DNA from: Candidatus Latescibacterota bacterium
Lineage (GTDB): Bacteria; Latescibacterota; MVCY01
DNA length: 10,560 nt
Assembly: GCA_030608245.1 (NCBI GenBank)
Contig: JAUWEO010000038.1
Coordinates: 1 to 10,560, forward strand
Direction: 5' to 3'
Positions 5,907 to 10,560 of this stretch are shown in pieces (the stretch's first letter is position 1; the number at the start of each line of letters is the position of its first letter). The notes beneath the pieces are model-generated. The model saw only the letters and a program-made list of their open reading frames with translations, did no database searches and was not told the origin of the DNA. A program made the position numbers and the translations under genes.

Positions 5907-7625
5907 TCAACCCCTTTTGGGCTTGGGTCTCTGGAGAAACTCCAGCAGTTGCTGGAGAGAAAGGGCGTTCAGCAGGTTCTGCTTCTCCAACCAGCCCCGT
6001 CTGGCTACAGCAACACCCAGCCTAATCGCCCAGAGCTGATCTACGTGGTGGGCATCGGTGCCGATGGAAAGCTTCGCTCCCATCTCCTTTGCCTTCATGC
6101 AGTTGATGTCCGAAAGATCAAGTCTATCGTAGTAGGAATTTATCTCCAGGGCGGTGTGGGTCTCTGCTGCCCTGGCCATAATCCGGTCGACATCCAGCTC
6201 ATAGCCCTCTCGGGAAGAGATGAGCCGGCCGGTGGGGTGGGCGATGACGTCCACATTGGGGTTCTCCATAGCCTTGATCATTCTCACGGTCACATTTTTC
6301 TTAAACCCGGAGTGTACGGCCGCCACCACTATGTCCAACTTGTTTAAGAGCTCATCCGGGTAATCTAAGCTGCCGTCTGCTCTGATGTCCACTTCAGTGC
6401 CTGACAGGATACGGATGCCATCGAGCCTTTGATTGAGCCCTTCGATCTCTCTGATCTCTTCTAAGAGTTCGTCTTCCGAGATACCGCCTGCGTACCGGGC
6501 CGATTGGGAATGGTCACAGATAGCTATGTACTCGTGGCCCAGCTCTCTGGCCTTGAGGGCTATCTGTTCGATGGTCGCGGCACCGTCGCTGTGTTGGGAG
6601 TGCACATGGAGATCGCCGCGGATCTCTTCTGGCTTCACCAACTCCGGCAGGGTGCTGGCGATGGCAGCCTCGATCTCGCCCCGGTCTTCCCGCATCTCCG
6701 GCGATATCCAGGAAAGTCCCAGGACAGAGTAGATATCCTCTTCTCTCTCGCCTCCCAGCCGTTTCTCATCCCTGAACACCCCATATTCACTTATCTTCAA
6801 CCCTCTGTTTTTGGCAATCTCCCGCAAGTGGATGTTATGGGCCTTAGACCCGGTGAAGTATTGCAGTGCTGAGCCGAAACAATCCGGGCTGACTACTCGC
6901 AGGTCAGCCTGTGTCTTCCCCTCGAGGATCACACTGCCTTTGGTATCCCCGGCGGCCAGAACCTGGGTGACCTGAGGCAGTTGGGTGAACTTCTGGATTA
7001 TCTCTCCACCTTCACCCCCCGTGGTGAGGATGTCGATGTCGCCGATGTTCTCTCGCATCCGGCGTAGGCTTCCGGCTGCGGATATCTGGAATATCTGCTT
7101 GGTCTGTTTCAGTTGGGCAATTATCCCCTCTACAATGGGCAGGGCTATCCCCAGAGGGATTCTGCCTCTGCTGGCGGCATAGAGCTTAATCCCCCGTTTG
7201 ATATTCTCCACCTTTTTGGCCCCCAGACCGGGCAGAATTTCCATACTCCCATCTTCAGTTACCCTCTTCAGGTCGTCGAAGCTCTCTACCCCCAGCCTGT
7301 CGTACAAAAGGGTCAGGGTCTTGGATCCCATACTCTGAATGGCCATAAGTTCCATCAATCCCTCTGGTACTCCCTGAGCTGCCTGTTCGTACTTTGACAT
7401 CCTGCCGGTGGTGAGATACTCCTCTATCTTCTTGGCAATCCCGCTGCCAATGCCGGGGATGTTCATCAATCCGTTCTGGTTATAGATTGCCTCAATGTCA
7501 TCCCCAAGTTCCCCTATCACCCGGCTGGCCTTTCGGTAGGCATTCACCTTGAACGGATTTTCACCTTTGAACTCCAGAATGCCGGCCATCTTCCCGAAGA
7601 TCTCAGCAAGTTCCCTGTTCTTCAT
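5907..7625 (-). CDS. polX: DNA polymerase/3'-5' exonuclease PolX (family X polymerase with PHP domain)
   Basis: The product is a 572-residue cytoplasmic repair enzyme of the usual PolX length (about 570). Family members fill short gaps in base-excision repair and carry nuclease activity in a C-terminal PHP domain. The N-terminal 8-kDa/HhH part spans about 1-150, with helix-hairpin-helix glycine turns IPGIGSGIAKKI (56-67) and LPGLGAKKVENI (131-142). The polymerase palm has GSLRR (185-189), the metal-binding pair DID (196-198) and a third Asp in ADLRVV (D241). The PHP domain starts near 336 and keeps its metal ligands: GDLHVHSQHSDG (337-348), DHS (371-373), TEVDI (410-414), HSGF (438-441), AHPTGR (462-467), EIN (494-496) and GTDAHH (522-527). 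All catalytic positions look intact, so both activities are expected. The ATG at 7623-7625 follows GAGGTGATGGGAG. Flanking gaps of about 300 and 380 bp suggest it is transcribed alone. Confidence 0.96.
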   Translation of the reverse strand: MKNRELAEIFGKMAGILEFKGENPFKVNAYRKASRVIGELGDDIEAIYNQNGLMNIPGIGSGIAKKIEEYLTTGRMSKYEQAAQGVPEGLMELMAIQSMGSKTLTLLYDRLGVESFDDLKRVTEDGSMEILPGLGAKKVENIKRGIKLYAASRGRIPLGIALPIVEGIIAQLKQTKQIFQISAAGSLRRMRENIGDIDILTTGGEGGEIIQKFTQLPQVTQVLAAGDTKGSVILEGKTQADLRVVSPDCFGSALQYFTGSKAHNIHLREIAKNRGLKISEYGVFRDEKRLGGEREEDIYSVLGLSWISPEMREDRGEIEAAIASTLPELVKPEEIRGDLHVHSQHSDGAATIEQIALKARELGHEYIAICDHSQSARYAGGISEDELLEEIREIEGLNQRLDGIRILSGTEVDIRADGSLDYPDELLNKLDIVVAAVHSGFKKNVTVRMIKAMENPNVDVIAHPTGRLISSREGYELDVDRIMARAAETHTALEINSYYDRLDLSDINCMKAKEMGAKLSIGTDAHHVDQLWAIRLGVAVARRGWLEKQNLLNALSLQQLLEFLQRPKPKRG

Positions 7626-7719
7626 CTCCCATCACCTCGTATAATATACCAAACGCATGTAAAAGCCGCCGGAAGAAAGGCTCCCCGCCGCACCAGGCGT
7701 AAAAAGTCCCCGATAATTA

Positions 7720-7804
7720 TTTCACCGCAAAAAGAAGACATCTATCAAATAATCAGATAATTATATATTTGCTTTTCTCCGTGATCTCTGTGTCTCTGTG
7801 GCAG
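7720..7804. repeat. ~85-bp intergenic repeat with CACAGAGA / CTCTGTGG arms (copy 2)
   Basis: The plus strand begins TTTCACCGCAAAAAGAAG, has an AT-rich centre, and ends CTCCGTGATCTCTGTGTCTC then TGTGGCAG. The two ends are related as inverted repeats. Layout and arms match the copy at 3701-3776, and a partial arm appears at 5686-5706. It lies in the 311-bp gap between panC and polX. No coding potential is seen. Confidence 0.55.
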
Positions 7805-7833
7805 ATTTTGGATTTCACTCCGAAAATGATACC

Positions 7834-7866
7834 AACCTCCCGCAGGTTCCAAACCTGCGGGAGGTT
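7834..7866. repeat. Perfect 15-bp hairpin downstream of panC
   Basis: AACCTCCCGCAGGTT (7834-7848) and its exact complement AACCTGCGGGAGGTT (7852-7866) enclose a 3-base loop. The stem is very stable but no T-tract follows on either strand. It could stop or stabilise the panC transcript, or be one copy of a dispersed palindromic repeat; similar CCTGCGGGAGG palindromes occur in many uncultivated genomes. Confidence 0.6.
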
Positions 7867-7892
7867 CTGGACGCTGTTTTCATCCTTTGTGG

Positions 7893-7909
7893 TGCCGACC
7901 CCGTCGGCA
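7893..7909. repeat. Perfect 7-bp hairpin directly downstream of panC
   Basis: TGCCGAC (7893-7899), loop CCC, and GTCGGCA (7903-7909) form a short G+C-rich hairpin 27 bp after the panC stop codon. It lacks a T-tract. Together with the 7834-7866 hairpin it may mark the 3' end of the panC message. Confidence 0.45.
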
Positions 7910-7936
7910 TGAGCGTTTACGAGTCAAGTATTCTTC

Positions 7937-8782
7937 TCACACAGAGAGGATTATGTTGTCAATCAGCCTTGCCCGGCCGAATCTAACCGCCACAGCTATC
8001 AGCACTTCACCGGAAAGCTGTTCTAAGGGCTCAAGCTGTTGGTCATCAACTGCAGCAATGTAGTCAATCTGAGCGGTCGGTTTCTCAGAGATCATCTTCT
8101 CCATTGTGACGATGATCCTGCTGGCACTGCGTTCCCCTGCCTCGACCATACTTTTTGCCCCTTGCAAGGACTTGTAAAGCACAGAGGCATCCTCTCTCTC
8201 TTGTTCTGAAAGATAGAGGTTTCGAGAGCTCATTGCCAGCCCGTCCGATTCTCTAACAGTGGGAGCAACTATGATTTTTATCCCGAAGTTCAGGTCCTTC
8301 ACCAAGCGCTTGATCACGATCGCTTGCTGGGCGTCTTTTTGTCCAAACACTGCAAAATGAGGCTTGACGATGTAAAACAGCTTGGTCACCACTGTGGCCA
8401 CCCCTCGGAAGTGAGTGGGCCGGAAGGCTCCACAGAGCTTTCTGGTTATCCCTTCCAGCTCCACAAAGGTGCAATAGCCCTCAGGGTAGATTTCTTCTGA
8501 GGAAGGCACAAAGACCACATCGCCTCCGTTCTGTCCGATTAACCGGCAGTCTCGCTGGAGGTCTCGGGGATAAGCCTGGTAATCTTCGCCTGGGCCGAAT
8601 TGGGTGGGATTGACAAAGATGCTGACCACGATGAAATCGGCCTCTTTCCTGGCCAGACGGATAAGACTCAGATGCCCCTCGTGAAGAAAACCCATAGTGG
8701 GGATTAACCCGATCTTAAGACCCTTGGTTCTGGTTTGCTTTGCCAATTTCTGCATCTGTTGAACTTGTTTGATTATTCTCAT
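7937..8782 (-). CDS. panC: Pantothenate synthetase (pantoate-beta-alanine ligase)
   Basis: PanC joins pantoate to beta-alanine with ATP, via pantoyl-adenylate, making pantothenate for coenzyme A; it is a cytoplasmic dimer. The 281-residue length is normal. The nucleotidyltransferase signatures are all present: PTMGFLHEGHLSLI (28-41) with the HIGH-like motif, FVNPTQF (56-62), THFRGVATVV (123-132), FGQKDAQQ (146-153) and the KMSKS-like RESDGLAMSSRNLYL (177-191). The C-terminal dimer domain ends with RARLIDNI. Active-site residues appear intact. The ATG at 8780-8782 follows GAGG at a seven-base distance. No panB or panD is adjacent, so the other pathway genes must lie elsewhere. It is bounded upstream by an intrinsic terminator and downstream by hairpins, so it looks like a one-gene unit. 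Confidence 0.97.
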   Translation of the reverse strand: MRIIKQVQQMQKLAKQTRTKGLKIGLIPTMGFLHEGHLSLIRLARKEADFIVVSIFVNPTQFGPGEDYQAYPRDLQRDCRLIGQNGGDVVFVPSSEEIYPEGYCTFVELEGITRKLCGAFRPTHFRGVATVVTKLFYIVKPHFAVFGQKDAQQAIVIKRLVKDLNFGIKIIVAPTVRESDGLAMSSRNLYLSEQEREDASVLYKSLQGAKSMVEAGERSASRIIVTMEKMISEKPTAQIDYIAAVDDQQLEPLEQLSGEVLIAVAVRFGRARLIDNIILSV

Positions 8783-8862
8783 CTTTGTGCCTCGTTAAAA
8801 AGAGTGTGATTTTCACTCCAAAGGAAAAGTTCCAGGTGACTAAACGATAAGACTCTACGCCA

Positions 8863-8891
8863 AAGATACTTAAAAATTCACAGATATGCAA
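8863..8891 (-). promoter_or_regulatory. Candidate promoter of panC
   Basis: On the minus strand, TTGCAT (8886-8891) and TATCTT (8863-8868) are separated by 17 bp. They match the -35 and -10 boxes at three and four of six positions. The pair lies between the terminator of the preceding gene and panC, where a promoter is expected. The match is weak. Confidence 0.3.
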
Positions 8892-8910
8892 GCACTTTTT
8901 CTTCCTAAAT

Positions 8911-8947
8911 AAAAGCCGCCGGAGTATAGCTTTTCCCGACGGCTTTT
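8911..8947 (-). terminator. Intrinsic terminator after the secreted protein gene
   Basis: AAAAGCCGCCGG (8911-8922) pairs with CCGACGGCTTTT (8936-8947), with one mismatch and a 13-base loop. On the minus strand the G+C-rich stem ends in TTTTATTT, and it begins 26 bp after the stop codon at 8974-8976. The A-tract on the other side would allow it to work in both directions. Confidence 0.8.
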
Positions 8948-8973
8948 GTCACTGAACATCTGTTCATTCTAAA

Positions 8974-10560
8974 TTATCGCAACACCAACATTTTTCTTGT
9001 AATAGTGCCTGCATCGGTCTTTATGCGGTATAGATAGACCCCGCTGGCCACATCTCGACCGGTGTTGTTTTGCCCGTCCCATACCACGGAGTAGGTACCG
9101 GCGGGTCGGTGACCCTCCACAAGCGTCCGAATCAACTGCCCGCACAGATTATATAGGGATAGCCGGACTTCCCCTGCTTCGAGCAGATCATACCGAATCA
9201 TGGTCTGCGAGTTGAAGGGGTTAGGATAGTTCTGAGCAAGTGCGTATCCTAACGGCACGGCTGTTGCCGCGGTTATCTCCTCCACTGCTGCGGGTATGTC
9301 CACCTTCTCAGCCACCAACCTCATATCATCAATGTAGAAGCTGCCTTCCACTTCTGTAGGCAGAAATAGACTGATGCTTGATATCACATCACCGGATATC
9401 TCAGCGAGTGGAATCTGCACCTGTTGCCATTCCCTTCGCTCAAAGTCAATCCCTAAGTTAGTTAACCTTACCCCGATAACACCAGGCCTCACTAACACCA
9501 TAATTTCCGGTATCCGAGCGACGCCCGGATGGATGTAGAACTCTAAGTGAGTATATCCAGAGGGGGAGAAACCCTCCGGATCTTCAAAGAGATATTTGAC
9601 ATTCCCCCATTGCTGGGGGGTGATGGCATGGGAGGTGCTTCCACTATGGACACAGTCCGTGGCTTGGAGATCAAACACTGCCTTATATGCTTCGACCGTC
9701 CAGCCGTCACCTGGCCCTTCCTCGTAGATGATCATATCCCCTTTGGGATACACATCCAGCGTGACTGTGAATAAGCGATACCAGTCGCCACCCTCCGCGG
9801 TCTCCACCATCATTTGAAGACAGTACCGGCCTGTCTGGAGCAGCGTTATGGTGGTGCTGGCCGTGTATTGTCCTCCTCCTTGATGTTGCAGAGGAAAGGT
9901 TGAACTGAGACCGATAGGGGAGAGATCCACGCGCATCTGCGGGAATACCTCCAGGGACCCAGCCAGCACTACCGTGAACTCGAGAGGCGTGGGCTGGCCG
10001 ACCGTGGCAGCGAGTCTTGTCGTGGCTGATACTACAGGCATTATGTCCTCCTGATCCGTTGAGAAATACACGTAGCCCCAATCCTCGGGGTCGTGGACCC
10101 ATGTGCGCTGGGGTGCCCAAAGCCAGTCCCTGCGATTCCCCGGTCGTATCTGATATTTTCCATCCACCACGTCCACGCGATACTCTACCCTACAGAACTG
10201 CACTCGCCATACGTCGCCGCTCTCCGGAGGTGTCGCCTTATGGGCGTATTCAGCCAGTACTTCCCATGGAAAGGCGATCTCCACCGACCAGCTCTCGTCC
10301 ACGTCCCCAGGATGGTTGAGCGTACCGTTGACGTGAACAGCGGTCTTCAGTCCCTCGATGTCCCACGAGTGGTCCGCCTGACCGCCGTCATCGTACGGTT
10401 TGTTCAGGAACAGGTCCCAGACGGTGTTCAACGCGTTCATCTCCAACTCGTAGTACTCCAGCTCATCCCCATTGGGATCAATGAACACCTCAAAGTCGTT
10501 GTCATCACGGTAGATGTAGGAATCCCGTTCCGTCAGAGTGGCCCAGACCTCGGGTTCCTC
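8974..10560 (-). CDS. Secreted multidomain protein, CBM9-like domain and C-terminal sorting domain (5' end outside window)
   Basis: The frame is open from the window edge to a TAA at 8974-8976, giving 528 residues without the N-terminus; the GTG at 10486-10488 is an internal valine, because coding sequence continues upstream. Residues 1-167 are the C-terminal half of a CBM9/DOMON-like carbohydrate-binding domain (VWATLTERDSYIY, DNDFEVFIDPNGD, YYELEMNALNTVWDLFLNKP, SWSVEIAFPWEVL, WRVQFCRVEYR, WGYVYFS). About 170-275 looks like an Ig-like beta-sandwich. About 276-415 is a second beta-rich domain, possibly carbohydrate-binding, with YIDDMRL near its end. About 437-528 is a FlgD-like / type IX secretion-type C-terminal domain (LAQNYPNPFNSQTMIRYDL, ending SGVYLYRI and RKMLVLR). 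The protein is likely exported and attached to the cell surface, binding or degrading glycans; any catalytic domain would lie upstream. A terminator follows. Confidence 0.88.
   Translation of the reverse strand, partial: EEPEVWATLTERDSYIYRDDNDFEVFIDPNGDELEYYELEMNALNTVWDLFLNKPYDDGGQADHSWDIEGLKTAVHVNGTLNHPGDVDESWSVEIAFPWEVLAEYAHKATPPESGDVWRVQFCRVEYRVDVVDGKYQIRPGNRRDWLWAPQRTWVHDPEDWGYVYFSTDQEDIMPVVSATTRLAATVGQPTPLEFTVVLAGSLEVFPQMRVDLSPIGLSSTFPLQHQGGGQYTASTTITLLQTGRYCLQMMVETAEGGDWYRLFTVTLDVYPKGDMIIYEEGPGDGWTVEAYKAVFDLQATDCVHSGSTSHAITPQQWGNVKYLFEDPEGFSPSGYTHLEFYIHPGVARIPEIMVLVRPGVIGVRLTNLGIDFERREWQQVQIPLAEISGDVISSISLFLPTEVEGSFYIDDMRLVAEKVDIPAAVEEITAATAVPLGYALAQNYPNPFNSQTMIRYDLLEAGEVRLSLYNLCGQLIRTLVEGHRPAGTYSVVWDGQNNTGRDVASGVYLYRIKTDAGTITRKMLVLR

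Noticed and set aside
6504..6872. 122-codon plus-strand frame, and similar plus-strand frames within polX
   Set aside because: They are antisense to conserved polX motifs and show no family signature; they are long only because the coding strand lacks certain codons.
7634..7660. Promoter for polX around the TATATTATAC stretch
   Set aside because: A -10-like TATATT is present on the minus strand, but no -35 box lies at acceptable spacing, so I do not call it.
7661..7700. Second terminator hairpin, because AAAAGCCGCCGG matches the left arm of the 8911-8947 terminator
   Set aside because: The complementary right arm is missing here; only about five base pairs could form.
1..10560. CRISPR array, tRNA, rRNA, transposase or integrase
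   Set aside because: No regularly spaced repeats, cloverleaf, ribosomal RNA core sequence or recombinase motif was found on either strand by reading.

Overview
The window looks like chromosomal DNA from an uncultivated bacterium with a didermal envelope. An outer-membrane polysaccharide export protein is encoded near one end. At the other end is a secreted protein with a C-terminal FlgD-like / type IX secretion-type sorting domain. That combination points to the FCB superphylum or a nearby candidate phylum, but the assignment is an inference and is only moderately secure. Every convincing gene lies on the minus strand, so transcription runs from high to low coordinates. UGA is an ordinary stop here (it ends rmlB and the neighbouring oxidoreductase), so the standard bacterial code applies.

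In transcription order: (1) 10560-8974, the C-terminal 528 residues of a secreted multidomain protein (CBM9-like domain, Ig-like domain, second beta-rich domain, sorting domain), followed by a good intrinsic terminator at 8911-8947. (2) 8782-7937, panC (pantothenate synthetase), followed by two perfect hairpins. (3) 7625-5907, polX (family X DNA polymerase with a PHP nuclease domain). (4) 5906-1, a surface-polysaccharide locus: a short remnant of a UDP-glucose dehydrogenase gene that runs into the start codon of an rmlC-like epimerase, then rmlB (TTG start), then a Gfo/Idh/MocA sugar dehydrogenase broken by an in-frame TGA, then an intergenic mobile-like repeat, then an SLBB-domain polysaccharide export protein and the N-terminus of a Wzz-type chain-length regulator that leaves the window.

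The polysaccharide genes fit one task. RmlB and the RmlC-like epimerase modify a nucleotide sugar, the dehydrogenase (if it ever worked with them) oxidises one, and the export protein with the Wzz-like protein controls polymer length and moves the polymer across the envelope. The locus shows decay and rearrangement: one decapitated gene, one nonsense mutation, and a repeat that has supplied part of the RmlB C-terminus. No rmlA, rmlD, glycosyltransferase or flippase is present in the window.

The spaces between genes are rich in small non-coding repeats: a ~190-bp MITE-like element with terminal inverted repeats, at least two copies of an ~80-bp element with CACAGAGA/CTCTGTGG arms, G+C-rich perfect hairpins, and degenerate short-period repeats. 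I found no rRNA, tRNA, CRISPR array, transposase or integrase, and no convincing new defence or enzymatic system. The most interesting signals are the repeat families and the gene remnants in the polysaccharide locus.
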